A stretch of DNA of 42,100 nucleotides from CAYVQU01 sp964453155 (GTDB lineage: Bacteria > Chloroflexota > Anaerolineae > Anaerolineales > UBA11858). Each line of letters starts with the position of its first letter. The stretch's first letter is position 1. Under the pieces are notes generated by a model. That model searched no databases. It was given only the letters and a program-made list of their open reading frames with translations, and had not been told where the DNA came from. Shown here piece by piece: positions 8,652 through 17,709 of this stretch. The stretch spans positions 1 to 42,100 of the forward strand of contig CAYVQU010000022.1 in assembly GCA_964453155.1 (NCBI GenBank). Reading direction: 5' to 3'. Made by a program: the position numbers and the translations under genes.

Positions 8652-8679
8652 GTGATTTTCATGATCCAACGAGCGGGGT

Positions 8680-9015
8680 TTAGACCCAGCCCTGGTTCTT
8701 GATGAAATTGGTGACGACAGGAAGTTCGGTGTAATTACCTTGATAGGAGTCGTAAGCGGGCCAGAGGGTAACCAACCAAATCACGGGGGCACAAATGGCG
8801 CCAAAGCCGAGGGTAATGGCACTAAAGATGAAAATCAAGACCCATAGGGCGACGTTGAAAGCCAGGGATTGCACGGCATGGTATTTGATGAAGGGGCGGT
8901 CTTTCTTATCTTCCATCAAAAGGACGATAATCGGGATCAATGGAATGGGATAGCCCAAGGCAGCCCATAATTTATCATCGCTGGTGATATCTGGGGAGAC
9001 GGGTTGTTCGGTCAT
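8680..9015 (-). CDS. Small three-helix membrane protein (DUF4870/Tic20-like)
   Basis: This 111-residue inner-membrane protein has three predicted hydrophobic helices at roughly 16-35, 53-75 and 78-95. It shows the DUF4870-like pattern of DKLWAALGYP, a short charged loop (MEDKKDRPFIKYHAVQSL), then two close helices. No biochemical role is known for the family. The start at 9015 is chosen over 9123 because GGAGG precedes it and the family begins about here. It ends at its own terminator and appears monocistronic. Confidence 0.8.
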   Translation of the reverse strand: MTEQPVSPDITSDDKLWAALGYPIPLIPIIVLLMEDKKDRPFIKYHAVQSLAFNVALWVLIFIFSAITLGFGAICAPVIWLVTLWPAYDSYQGNYTELPVVTNFIKNQGWV

Positions 9016-9201
9016 TTTTTCCTCCAAAACGAAGTATTCTTTACAATTCCACGAGTAAAAGATAGTAGGATTGTACAACAATTCCCTTAAATTGCAAGGG
9101 GACTTTCGTTGGGTATAACCCAAATACTGGGAATAAGTTACTTTGTTTGCGACTGCGCATAGTCGTTAGGTGGCTGAAGCCCCATATTCTCAGGATGTTT
9201 T

Positions 9202-9558
9202 TTATAGCGTGATGACTTTGTCCGCTCTCCATTGGGCTTCAACTATATCCGCCATACCCCCAATTGTGCCCACCGCCACTTTTTTATGAAGTTCAAATTC
9301 TTTCAGGCAGGTCAGGCAAATATAGAGTTTGACGCCTTTGGCTTCCAACGCCTTTAAATGTCGGATGACGGAAGAACCTTCGGTTGTCAGTTTGACGCCA
9401 TCTCCATAAAAACAGAGCGCGGTGGGGAGGTAGTTGAGTTCAGTGATTTGATGAAGATAGCTGCGGAGAATTTTCTGTTGCATTTCTTGCGGGCCGGCTC
9501 CCATACCATTGCGGGTGATGAGAATAACCGTATTAGAATCGCTGGGTATCGAGGACAT
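9202..9558 (-). CDS. DsrE-family protein
   Basis: This 118-residue protein has a DsrE/DsrF-like fold: a first strand TVILITRNGMG, a GxGP turn, the LCFYGDGVKL strand, and the cysteines of LYICLTCLKEF. It ends with a GGMADIVEAQWRADKVITL segment. Relatives relay sulfur or accompany selenium/sulfur metabolism (YedF C-terminal type), but many have unknown roles. It starts 10 bases after the end of the YwiC-like gene, so the two probably form an operon. The actual sulfur role is unproven. Confidence 0.8.
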   Translation of the reverse strand: MSSIPSDSNTVILITRNGMGAGPQEMQQKILRSYLHQITELNYLPTALCFYGDGVKLTTEGSSVIRHLKALEAKGVKLYICLTCLKEFELHKKVAVGTIGGMADIVEAQWRADKVITL

Positions 9559-9567
9559 AATTATTAC

Positions 9568-10395
9568 CTACCAAACTAGGATAAATAAAACTGTGAACAC
9601 AGTACTGATAATTAATTGCCGAAAACCAATATGAGTAGGTTTGAAACCTTGTGCCGGGCGGATTAGGCAGCCCCAAGTTGTTTCAAGCCATTGAATGCCA
9701 AAAGGCAGTATCAACCAGGTCCCAAAACTACCAAAAAGAGAGAGAGATGCTGCCAAAACTAAGTTGAAACTGGTGTATAGTACTGCTCTGCGTCCCGCCA
9801 ATAGTTTTTTCCTAAACGGGGGCATTTCCTGCCAAACCCGCTGTTCTAACCGTAAATAGGCGTAAACGATCGACGCAGCCGATTGTAACCAGGTCAGTAA
9901 CCACAGCCACCAACCCAACGGATCGGGGTTCTCACGGCCAACCCAAAATGCAGCTGGTGCTGTCAGTGCCAATACACCGCTGGCAACCAATTCAACCCCC
10001 ATTTGTCGCCGTTCCTGGCGGCGGCTGATCAGCAGTAAATGCCAGAAAAAAACTGGCAGCCCAGGAATGCCAAGATAGAGCAGGTAGCCATTTCCCTCCA
10101 AAACCAGGCCGACGACCGTAAAAAGTACTACAAAGCCGTAAATCAGAATCCAAAATCGAGCGGCGGGTAGGTCTTTCTTTGATCTCCGGCCACTGTAAGC
10201 TTTCACCATCACTGCCAATGGCTGGCGGATGAGAAAGGCTGCTAAGGCTGCTAATACCAGCAGCAAGGACGTCGTTGAGAAGTTTCCTCCCGCAAACAAC
10301 CCAATGATCAAAGGACTGAGCAGGAAAACCCAAGAGCCATGTTCAGTGGTTATGGCAATATGCCGACGCAGGTTGGGTTGAATGAACATATTCAT
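9568..10395 (-). CDS. YwiC-like integral membrane protein
   Basis: This 275-residue multi-pass protein has about seven or eight hydrophobic helices. It begins with the family hallmark ITTEHGSWVFLLSPLIIGL and continues with the LAAFLIRQPL segment and conserved basic loops. YwiC-like proteins are widespread in Bacillus and Chloroflexota and lack an assigned function; a link to nitrogen or UbiA-like chemistry has only been guessed. GGAGT lies 9 bases before the ATG. It is the first gene of a two-gene unit with the DsrE-like protein and diverges from the SDR gene. Confidence 0.83.
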   Translation of the reverse strand: MNMFIQPNLRRHIAITTEHGSWVFLLSPLIIGLFAGGNFSTTSLLLVLAALAAFLIRQPLAVMVKAYSGRRSKKDLPAARFWILIYGFVVLFTVVGLVLEGNGYLLYLGIPGLPVFFWHLLLISRRQERRQMGVELVASGVLALTAPAAFWVGRENPDPLGWWLWLLTWLQSAASIVYAYLRLEQRVWQEMPPFRKKLLAGRRAVLYTSFNLVLAASLSLFGSFGTWLILPFGIQWLETTWGCLIRPAQGFKPTHIGFRQLIISTVFTVLFILVW

Positions 10396-10519
10396 AAAAA
10401 TTATACTCCAGGGGGTTATTGATAATTATTGGTTTTTGTTTCAGGGAAATACTATTTGCAGTTATACTAACCATAAAAATCAATAAGAACTTATTCAATA
10501 AATGCTTTTAGGAGCGAAA

Positions 10520-11380
10520 ATGTCGCAAAAAAATGATTCTATGGTTGGTAAAGTTTGTATGGTGACAGGGGCGACTTCAGGGATTGGTCAGATTACGGCC
10601 CTTGAATTAGCTCGGATGGGGGCTGAGGTTTTGATTGTCGGTCGAAACCCGGAGAAATGTGCAGCGACAATTGATAAAATCCGGGCAGAGACCGATAATC
10701 ATAACATTGTGTCTTTTGTGGCTGATTTATCATCTCAAGCCGCAATCCGGAAGTTGGTGGAAAGTTTTCGGCTATCCTACTCGCAGCTCGATGTGTTGGT
10801 CAACAATGCCGGGGTGATGAACCTGCGGCGGGAAGTTACCGTCGACTGCATTGAGATGACCTGGGCGGTTAATCATTTGGCCTATTTTCTGTTAACGAAT
10901 TTGCTGTTGCCGGAATTGAAAGCGGCCTCTAAGGCCCGAATCGTAAATGTAGCCTCCAACGCCCATTTTGATAAGGCTATTCGTTTTGATGATTTAGAGT
11001 TCCAAAAAGGCTATCGGTTCATGAAAGTATATGGCCAATCAAAATTGGCAAATGTGATGTTTACTTACGCTCTGGCCCGGCGTTTATCTGATACCCAAAT
11101 TACTGCCAATGTACTCCATCCGGGGTTTGTCTATACCAATATGGGCAAGAATAACGGTTTTTTTGTGCGGCTGTTATACCCATTGGTCACTCGGAGGGCC
11201 ATTCCTGCTGTTGAAGGTGCAGCAACCAGTATTTTTTTGGCCAGTTCTCCCGATGTTGACGAGATTACAGGCCAATATTTCGTGCGAAAACAAGCAGTGC
11301 CATCTGACCCAATTTCATATGATGAAGAAAGTCAAGACCGGTTGTGGGATATCAGTGCTGCGTTGACTGGAATAAATTAA
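10520..11380 (+). CDS. Short-chain dehydrogenase/reductase (retinol-dehydrogenase-like)
   Basis: This 286-residue NAD(P)-dependent oxidoreductase has the classical SDR layout. The cofactor motif TGATSGIG is at 16-23, NNAG at 95-98, the catalytic Ser in VNVASNAHF (146), and YxxxK at Y171/K175. The sequence resembles the RDH/WW-oxidoreductase-like group. GGAG lies 6 bases before the ATG at 10520, so an in-frame ATG at 10502 is rejected. Neighbours are unrelated and the substrate cannot be named. Confidence 0.92.
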   Translation: MSQKNDSMVGKVCMVTGATSGIGQITALELARMGAEVLIVGRNPEKCAATIDKIRAETDNHNIVSFVADLSSQAAIRKLVESFRLSYSQLDVLVNNAGVMNLRREVTVDCIEMTWAVNHLAYFLLTNLLLPELKAASKARIVNVASNAHFDKAIRFDDLEFQKGYRFMKVYGQSKLANVMFTYALARRLSDTQITANVLHPGFVYTNMGKNNGFFVRLLYPLVTRRAIPAVEGAATSIFLASSPDVDEITGQYFVRKQAVPSDPISYDEESQDRLWDISAALTGIN

Positions 11381-11449
11381 AGCCCCTATTTCGTATTGCC
11401 GCCCAAGGTTGAGGCAATGGCGAGTAACCCAAGACCCAGGCCGACATCT

Positions 11450-12973
11450 TCACAAAACTACATCCGGTTGCCAGGGTACAAATTCGTGCTCAGAGAGACC
11501 ATGCTGTTCACTGGCAGTGTAGCAGCCTGAAGCGGTATCAAGAACTAATTTGAACAGCTCTGGTTGGGTTACCTCCCAAGTAGACCCTGCCAGCAGCCGT
11601 CCGGCGTTGAAATCCATATCCGACCTCATCATATTATATAGGCGAGAGTTGGTTGCAATTTTCAAACAGGGCGCCACATTGGAGCCATAGACTGTCCCTC
11701 GGCCGGTTGTAAAAATGATCAGGTTGCAGCCGCCAGCCAATTGCCCGGTGATTGAGACTGCATCATTCCCAGGGGTATCCATAAAGGCTAAGCCCGAAGT
11801 CGTAACAGTTTCACAATAATCATAAACGCCCTGTAAGGGTGATTTTCCCGCTTTAGCCACCGCACCAAGTGATTTCTCCAAGATGGTTGTTAGTCCGCCC
11901 TGCTTATTCCCTGGAGAGGGGTTATTGTTTAGACTAAACCCGAATTTTTGGGCATCAGTTTGCCAGCGTTGACAATGTTTGATTAAATTTTGACCAATCC
12001 CATCGGCTGTGACTCGTTGTAATAGATTTGTTTCAGCGCCGTGGATTTCGGGGGTTTCGGCCAGTACGACTGTCCCCCCCTCCAATACGACTTGATCACT
12101 GATCAGACCCACGAGCGGATTCGCCGTCACCCCAGACCAGCTGTCACTGCCCCCACATTGGAGCGCGATCATTAACTTAGAAATGGGTTGGGGGGTTCGT
12201 TCAAAGTGGTTAATTTGGGGAAGTAAGGCCTGAATAATTTCGATGCCGGCAGAAACGGTCTGCTCGAAACCGCCCTCTTCCTGGATGACAAGACCATAGG
12301 GTGGAATTTCTTGGGAGGTAAACAAGGGTTGACAATCGTCGATTTGCATTAATTCACAACCCAGGCCGACGTAAATGGCGGCGGCAATATTAGGATTTTG
12401 GGCGATATTTGTCAGGGTTCGTTTAAGATATTGGTGGGAGCGACCACCCGGGGGCAGCGCGCAGCCCGAACTGTGCAAAATCGGGATCACACCGTCAATA
12501 TTCGGATATTGATCCAAAACATTGCGGGGAAAAGCCCGTGCAATTTGGCTAGTGACATGATTGGAGCAGGTCACCGAGGCGATAACGGCAATGTAATTGC
12601 GGGTGCCGGCTTTTCCATTGGGACGGGCATACCCTTGGAAGGTGTGAACGGACGGTTTTAGATCCCAGGGTTTCGTCAGTTGCCATTGATAAGAATTTTC
12701 TTTTTCAGAGAAAGCCAGGTTGTGGGTATGGATCCAACTTCCCGCGGAGATATTTTGGGTTGTGAAGCCAATTGAACTGCCAAAACGAAAAACTGTTTCC
12801 CCCGAAATCAGGTCTTGTAGGGCCATTTTATGCCCGACTGGAATATTTTCACGGACGATCAGAGATCCTCCGCCGGGCATGGTGATGGAAATTCCAGTAT
12901 TCAGATCGGTTTTTGCAATCGCCACCGAATCGTCTGGATGGAGTTTCAGCAAGATATTTTCAAAATCAGGCAT
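11450..12973 (-). CDS. UxaA-family sugar-acid dehydratase (altronate/galactarate dehydratase type)
   Basis: This 507-residue enzyme has an N-terminal SAF domain (about 1-95, with the IPVGHKMA segment). A UxaA/GarD catalytic part follows, opened by GYARPNGKAGTRNY (114-127), the family signature. Known members remove water from altronate, galactarate or a related sugar acid using a metal ion. The start at 12973 lies inside the end of the U32 gene (8-base overlap ATGCCTGA), with GGAAG upstream. An ATG at 13036 lies deeper in that gene and is unlikely. No uronate-pathway genes are nearby, so the substrate is open. Confidence 0.87.
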   Translation of the reverse strand: MPDFENILLKLHPDDSVAIAKTDLNTGISITMPGGGSLIVRENIPVGHKMALQDLISGETVFRFGSSIGFTTQNISAGSWIHTHNLAFSEKENSYQWQLTKPWDLKPSVHTFQGYARPNGKAGTRNYIAVIASVTCSNHVTSQIARAFPRNVLDQYPNIDGVIPILHSSGCALPPGGRSHQYLKRTLTNIAQNPNIAAAIYVGLGCELMQIDDCQPLFTSQEIPPYGLVIQEEGGFEQTVSAGIEIIQALLPQINHFERTPQPISKLMIALQCGGSDSWSGVTANPLVGLISDQVVLEGGTVVLAETPEIHGAETNLLQRVTADGIGQNLIKHCQRWQTDAQKFGFSLNNNPSPGNKQGGLTTILEKSLGAVAKAGKSPLQGVYDYCETVTTSGLAFMDTPGNDAVSITGQLAGGCNLIIFTTGRGTVYGSNVAPCLKIATNSRLYNMMRSDMDFNAGRLLAGSTWEVTQPELFKLVLDTASGCYTASEQHGLSEHEFVPWQPDVVL

Positions 12974-14786
12974 CGAAATATACTTCCATAACGCAATCGC
13001 GACAATTGAAAGCCAGTCGCAGCCGGAGGTCATCATCCGTTTCTAGAAAGAGAGGTTCGGTTAAGCTTTTGGGATTATTTTGAAGATGGCAAGCGCCTAA
13101 CTCAAATTTCAGGCAATGTTTGGTGGTCATAACTTTGCGCCCAGCCAGATTAATGCCGCTTTCGGCTGCCGGTTCAATCGCAACCACACCATGGCGATGA
13201 TAAAAGGCCGCGGCTTTCTCATTGAGGACGTTGCCGAGGTAATTAAGATGCTTCTTAGGATAAGGAATGTTATTACGGTTGGCGCCACCGGTTAGACGGG
13301 GGTAATTACCTAAGCGCTGGGCTTGGAGGGCCGCGATTGTCGATCGGCGCAGTTGGTTTAGGGCTGAGGCGGGAATGAAAAAAGATGTCGAAAGATCGGC
13401 TGTGAACTTGTCGCAGTCAAATTCAGAATCGCCTAATCGGGTTAGCTGTTTCTTTAGGGTGGCGCGGGCCTGTTCAGGTTTTTTGGCGGGGATTTTTTCC
13501 GATTCAAGGGTAGCTACTCCCAAATTCCCATCTTGATCTTGCGCGGTAAGTTCAAACCCGGTTTTTGTTTCAGTCAATTTAAGTTGAATTGGGATTCGGC
13601 GTTCAGGTTGACTGGCATTAACTTGCTTCAAGAACTGCCGGTCGGCATTCCGGCAAATCTGAGTTCCGATGGTGATCCCCTGCATTTTTTCAGGAAATAT
13701 TTTATTACCTTGAACCTGGTTGACGCGGGTCCCTTGGAGTTTGCCCTCGGCATTGATGAAAGTCAGGCCATCTCCATTCCGAAGCGATGTGGCGACATTG
13801 AGGGTGAAGGCCCACCGGTTTGTGGTTGTCACGACCCCGATGGGTTCGCCGGCATGCTTTGGGGTTTCAAAAGAAGTAATACTAGCGCGTTCACCGGTAA
13901 GAAAGTAGGTGGTAAAACCGCGATTGAACGTTTTGGCGGGATCAGGTTCAAAATCAAGAGTTACCCGCCCCGAACTGCTGGGTTTTAAATCGAAATCGGG
14001 CAAGATGGCATCCAAATGTTGGCGGTAATGAGCAACTACATTTTTAACATAGGCTTGATCTTTCAACCGCCCCTCGATTTTGAACGAACAAACCCCAACT
14101 TCCATTAAATCTCGCAAGTATTCAGTTAGATTGAAATCTTTAAGGGATAGTAAATGGCTGTCTCGAATTAAAACGTTTCCATTTTTATCGAGCAGCGAAT
14201 AGCATTTCCGGCAGGGCTGAGCGCACTGTCCGCGGTTGCCGCTGCGCCCTCCAATGGCATAACTAAGTGCACATTGCCCCGAGTAACAAACACACAAAGC
14301 GCCATGAATGAAAGTTTCTAATTCTACGTTTGTCGCGGCTCGAATAGCTGCAATTTCCCTTAGGCTAAGTTCTCGAGCCAAAATGACTCGTTGGATGCCA
14401 ACCCCTTCCAAAAAAGCGACTTTTTCTGGGGTGTGATTGTGCATCTGGGTACTGGCATAGAGGGGGATTGGGGGTAAATCGACTTCTAACAATCCCAAAT
14501 CTTGAATGATGACGGCGTCGACCCCGACATTGTACAATTGCTGGATGAGGTTAGCCGCCAAATCGATTTCATGGTCATGGAGCAGGGTGTTTACGACCGC
14601 ATACACCCGGGCCCAATATCGATGCGCATAGCCAACAAGCGCTTCAATATCTCGGAGCGAATTACCAACAGCTTGGCGAGCGCCAAATTTAGCCGCGCCG
14701 ATATAAATCGCATCGGCTCCGGCGTTGATGGCAATCCGTCCCGATTCGGCGTCTTTGGCGGGGGCGAGTAGCTCAATTTGATTCAT
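12966..14786 (-). CDS. U32 peptidase-family protein (RlhA/TrhP-like, with C-terminal extension)
   Basis: This 606-residue protein has a TIM-barrel-like U32 domain (MNQIELLAPAKD to about 330) carrying the signature ELETFIHGALCVCYSGQC at about 155-172. Cysteines C165, C172, C188 and C195 match the cluster conserved in the tRNA/rRNA-hydroxylation relatives TrhP and RlhA. A long second part follows, like the DUF3656-type extension of RlhA. RNA hydroxylation using prephenate is known for E. coli RlhA/TrhP; assigning it here is inference. The start at 14786 sits only 6 bases after a TATAAT box, suggesting a leaderless message. It overlaps the dehydratase gene downstream. Confidence 0.87.
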   Translation of the reverse strand: MNQIELLAPAKDAESGRIAINAGADAIYIGAAKFGARQAVGNSLRDIEALVGYAHRYWARVYAVVNTLLHDHEIDLAANLIQQLYNVGVDAVIIQDLGLLEVDLPPIPLYASTQMHNHTPEKVAFLEGVGIQRVILARELSLREIAAIRAATNVELETFIHGALCVCYSGQCALSYAIGGRSGNRGQCAQPCRKCYSLLDKNGNVLIRDSHLLSLKDFNLTEYLRDLMEVGVCSFKIEGRLKDQAYVKNVVAHYRQHLDAILPDFDLKPSSSGRVTLDFEPDPAKTFNRGFTTYFLTGERASITSFETPKHAGEPIGVVTTTNRWAFTLNVATSLRNGDGLTFINAEGKLQGTRVNQVQGNKIFPEKMQGITIGTQICRNADRQFLKQVNASQPERRIPIQLKLTETKTGFELTAQDQDGNLGVATLESEKIPAKKPEQARATLKKQLTRLGDSEFDCDKFTADLSTSFFIPASALNQLRRSTIAALQAQRLGNYPRLTGGANRNNIPYPKKHLNYLGNVLNEKAAAFYHRHGVVAIEPAAESGINLAGRKVMTTKHCLKFELGACHLQNNPKSLTEPLFLETDDDLRLRLAFNCRDCVMEVYFDA

Positions 14787-14792
14787 GGTTGC

Positions 14793-14798
14793 ATTATA
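14793..14798 (-). promoter_or_regulatory. -10 box of the U32 gene (leaderless candidate)
   Basis: A perfect TATAAT on the minus strand ends 6 bases before the ATG at 14786, and there is no ribosome binding site between. The -35 region is weak. Transcription would begin at or next to the start codon. Confidence 0.45.
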
Positions 14799-14880
14799 AA
14801 CCAGTTGGTTGTTTCTGTTCCCAGTTGGGCCCTTTGGGTAGAAAATTGGGCTCTTCGAGAAACACTGTAGCTGAGCCAGC

Positions 14881-14940
14881 TCCCCGGAAGTTCCTAAGCC
14901 AATAGGCGTTGCAATATAACGGATCGGAAGTTTCCGGGGA
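14881..14940. repeat. Inverted repeat between U32 and sulfatase genes
   Basis: TCCCCGGAA (14881-14889) and TTCCGGGGA (14932-14940) form a perfect 9-base inverted repeat with a 42-base spacer. The spacer itself holds partial copies (GGAAGTT, AAGTTCC). It could be a regulator's paired site or a structured leader; no T-run follows. Confidence 0.5.
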
Positions 14941-15027
14941 ACTTTCACCACACTATAAATCAAAGAGCAAAAAATAGATCGGGTATACTTTTAGCGCCAA
15001 ATCAAAATTCCGAAGGAAATGAAGCCT

Positions 15028-16590
15028 ATGCCAACCTCAGAAAACAATACTCGTCCGAATATTGTCTTGTTTGTTGCCGAAGATCTGGATTACGAGGGTT
15101 TGAATTGTTATGATCCAACTCAGACTGGATTCACGGGGGTGATCAAAGCTGGAAATCCAAACTTGCCTAGCGAATACGTAGTGGATGGCATGTTGACGCC
15201 CACCATTGATCGCTTAGCAGCCACCGGGTTTAAAAGCACCAACTACTATTGTGCTTCTGCGATTTGTACCCCTTCCCGCTATGCAATGTTAACGGGTCGC
15301 TACCCTGAACGGAATCCCCATTTCTGTGAAATGTATCCCCCCGATCGGCAGGCGAATATTTTTTTCAATATCGGGATGACCCGTGAGGAAACCAATCTCC
15401 CGAAAACTTTGCAAGCGGCCGGTTATACCACCGGAATCACCGGAAAGTGGCATAACTATCCCCAAGAAATAAAACTTCGGTTGGTGGATATGTATCGCCA
15501 TATCCCCAAAAATGCCGATCCGCGCGCGCCAGGGATCAAATCGGCCATCCAATCCTGGTACGATATGGCCTCTGATTATTTGCGGGAGGGCTTTGGCTGG
15601 GATTTTGTTGACCGGATTTATTTTGACAATCCAGAACCTTTCCACCCAGAAGCGATTAGCGGGCATAATTTGGAATGGATTATTGAGGGGTCGCTCAAAT
15701 TTTTGGAAGATCAGCGCGAAGCCAGCGACCCCTTCTTCCTGTATATCCCAGTGACCACCCCCCACTCCAGATATAAACCTGATGTGCTGGGAGCTGACCC
15801 TTTAGGAACTGCGGCAGGGATGATAGACGACGTTCCCAGGGTGTTCAAATCGAGAGACAAAATTATCTCTGCTGTTCAGGAGGCCGGCTTACCAGACTTT
15901 GCACGCGAAGGGTATTGGCTGGATGATGGTGTCCGGGCGGTGGTGGATAAATTGTCAGAAATCGGTGTATCTGAGAATACTTGTTTTATATTCACAACAG
16001 ATCATCCCACCGCCGGAAAGGAAACTTGCCATCTTGGCCGCATCCCGCTGATTGTCAATTGGCCAGGGCTGACGGATTCTGGGGTTGAAAGCGAAGTGTT
16101 GTTAGGTCAAACCGATTTAGCGCCCACGATATTGGATATTGCGGGATGTGAAATTCCAGCCGATATGAGGTTGGATGGTCAGAGTTTTAAACCTTTAGTG
16201 ACTGGTGATTCTGATAGTCATCAAAGAGAGAATGTATTGCTCGAAGTGGTTAATACCCGGGCGGTTGTTTCTGGTCACTGGAAATATATAGCCAATCGGT
16301 TACCCCCTGGACTTCAAGCTACGGCCAATTTACCGAAGGTGGGTTGGTTCGGTTCGAACTTTTACGATAATTCCCGTTTCCGAGCCGGCTTGCATCATCA
16401 GGTTGATAAACTTTTCCCCCATTATTTTGACGAGGACCAGCTTTATGATTTGTCCGTTGATCCTTGTGAACAAACCAATTTGGCTAACGATTCCGCTTAT
16501 GCTTCCATCTTAGCAGCTATGCGGGAAAAACTGCAGGTTGAGTTACAAAGTATGCCTCATCCTTTCGGTGAGTTTTGTACTGGGAACTGA
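15028..16590 (+). CDS. Sulfatase-family hydrolase
   Basis: This 520-residue alkaline-phosphatase-superfamily enzyme should hydrolyse a sulfate ester. The formylglycine site is CTPSR (Cys80), followed by the typical MLTGRYPERN. The catalytic lysine is in GITGKWHNY. The metal-binding pairs are in VAEDLDYEG and TTDHPTAGKE. The second departs from the common DHG by having Pro. No signal peptide is visible, so it may act in the cytoplasm. AAGG lies 11 bases before the ATG at 15028; an ATG at 15019 is too close to it. No sulfatase-maturating enzyme is in the window. The substrate is unknown. Confidence 0.87.
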   Translation: MPTSENNTRPNIVLFVAEDLDYEGLNCYDPTQTGFTGVIKAGNPNLPSEYVVDGMLTPTIDRLAATGFKSTNYYCASAICTPSRYAMLTGRYPERNPHFCEMYPPDRQANIFFNIGMTREETNLPKTLQAAGYTTGITGKWHNYPQEIKLRLVDMYRHIPKNADPRAPGIKSAIQSWYDMASDYLREGFGWDFVDRIYFDNPEPFHPEAISGHNLEWIIEGSLKFLEDQREASDPFFLYIPVTTPHSRYKPDVLGADPLGTAAGMIDDVPRVFKSRDKIISAVQEAGLPDFAREGYWLDDGVRAVVDKLSEIGVSENTCFIFTTDHPTAGKETCHLGRIPLIVNWPGLTDSGVESEVLLGQTDLAPTILDIAGCEIPADMRLDGQSFKPLVTGDSDSHQRENVLLEVVNTRAVVSGHWKYIANRLPPGLQATANLPKVGWFGSNFYDNSRFRAGLHHQVDKLFPHYFDEDQLYDLSVDPCEQTNLANDSAYASILAAMREKLQVELQSMPHPFGEFCTGN

Positions 16591-16640
16591 AAATATACCT
16601 TCGCATGTTAACCTGGGTGTTAAGTTGCCCAATCAAATTA

Positions 16641-17633
16641 TTAACTTTTCTCCCAAATAGAGAATTCAAAAAATGCGTGCTTCAATCCGAAAGATACATC
16701 TGGATAAAATTGGTGGTGAACCACATCCAAAATCCGGACAGTGGTGGTAATCTGATTGCAATCTAGTTGGTAGATCATTCCATTCTTGATGATCATTTGT
16801 TTCGAATTTGATGCAATATTTGAACGGATAACTTGGTTTACGAAAGCGTATTCGGGGATTAGGACCATTGATTGGGGCTGAATCTGCGAAAAATTATGGA
16901 GCCAAATTTCAAAGGCTATTAATGGACCAGTTGTACAAATATCGGTCACTTTTACAAGAGAAATTCCAAATTCTCCTATGAGCTTCCCGCTAGGCGTTTC
17001 AATTAAAAAAGTTTTTGATAAAAACTCACAATCATATTGATAGTTGATCACCAAATTTGAAAGCAACTTCTTCTGTTTTGGGTTTTTCTCATCTGGTGGA
17101 AATCCGGTGGTTGGATTTTTGTATGATGTCTCGGTTTCGGACTGATTTTTAGGTGGGAGCCTTTTTATTTCATGAAAGATATTTTTAATACCGAATCCCA
17201 CCCCAAACAGTGTAATCGTCCAAAGGGTTATGTAAGCCATATTGGTGGGGAATAAAGGATCTAAATTAGTGGATCTAATTTGTCCTGGATCTTTGAAAAA
17301 ATTACTTGTGAGGATTGGGATTTTGGTTTGACTTTTTATTTGTTGATGCGGGTAAGGTAGGGGGAGATCAGAGAAATCCAATAAAATGGGGGCCCCGTTT
17401 AACTGATAATTTGATTTGACCTGCGACTGAAAAGGTGAAGCATGTCGATCTCTAGGATGATCGGTGTTTGCTTGGATATTTACTTCAGTTGGTTCTTGCT
17501 CAAGTTGTACGATTCGGCCCGAAAGTTTGATTTTGCTGAAAAAAAATCCCCCCGCAAACCCGAGAATAAAGCACAACAGCTTGAACAATAATAGATTGTC
17601 AGAATGGCGTAATCTTACGTTATTTATAAACAT
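16641..17633 (-). CDS. Unrecognised membrane protein with two transmembrane helices
   Basis: I do not recognise this 330-residue protein. A hydrophobic helix lies at about 14-33 and a second at about 132-149. Between them is a polar, Gln/Asn/Pro-rich segment likely to be outside. Residues 150-330 would be a cytoplasmic globular domain with many beta-like stretches (for example LIGEFGISLVKVTD). The start at 17633 lies 7 bases after GAGGGAG; an ATG at 17639 is too close to it. The gene is AT-richer than its left-hand neighbours and diverges from the HTH/TPR regulator, so it may be that regulator's target or sensor partner. That link is inference. Confidence 0.6.
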   Translation of the reverse strand: MFINNVRLRHSDNLLLFKLLCFILGFAGGFFFSKIKLSGRIVQLEQEPTEVNIQANTDHPRDRHASPFQSQVKSNYQLNGAPILLDFSDLPLPYPHQQIKSQTKIPILTSNFFKDPGQIRSTNLDPLFPTNMAYITLWTITLFGVGFGIKNIFHEIKRLPPKNQSETETSYKNPTTGFPPDEKNPKQKKLLSNLVINYQYDCEFLSKTFLIETPSGKLIGEFGISLVKVTDICTTGPLIAFEIWLHNFSQIQPQSMVLIPEYAFVNQVIRSNIASNSKQMIIKNGMIYQLDCNQITTTVRILDVVHHQFYPDVSFGLKHAFFEFSIWEKS

Positions 17634-17709
17634 AATCATTCTCCCTCAAAAAGAGTTTCAGTATTCCAAAACTCAAATGAAATTTGGAGGTGGAGGGGGA
17701 ATACCAAAC

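Noticed and set aside
14787..14963. N-terminal extension of the U32 gene to an ATG at 14963
   Set aside because: The extra 59 residues do not look like family sequence and cover a -10 box and an inverted repeat; family proteins begin at the LLAPAKD region.
17464..17676. A longer plus-strand ORF leading into the small hydrophobic peptide frame
   Set aside because: It runs antisense across the start of the membrane-protein gene and has no ribosome binding site; only the part after the strong site at 17686-17699 is worth considering.
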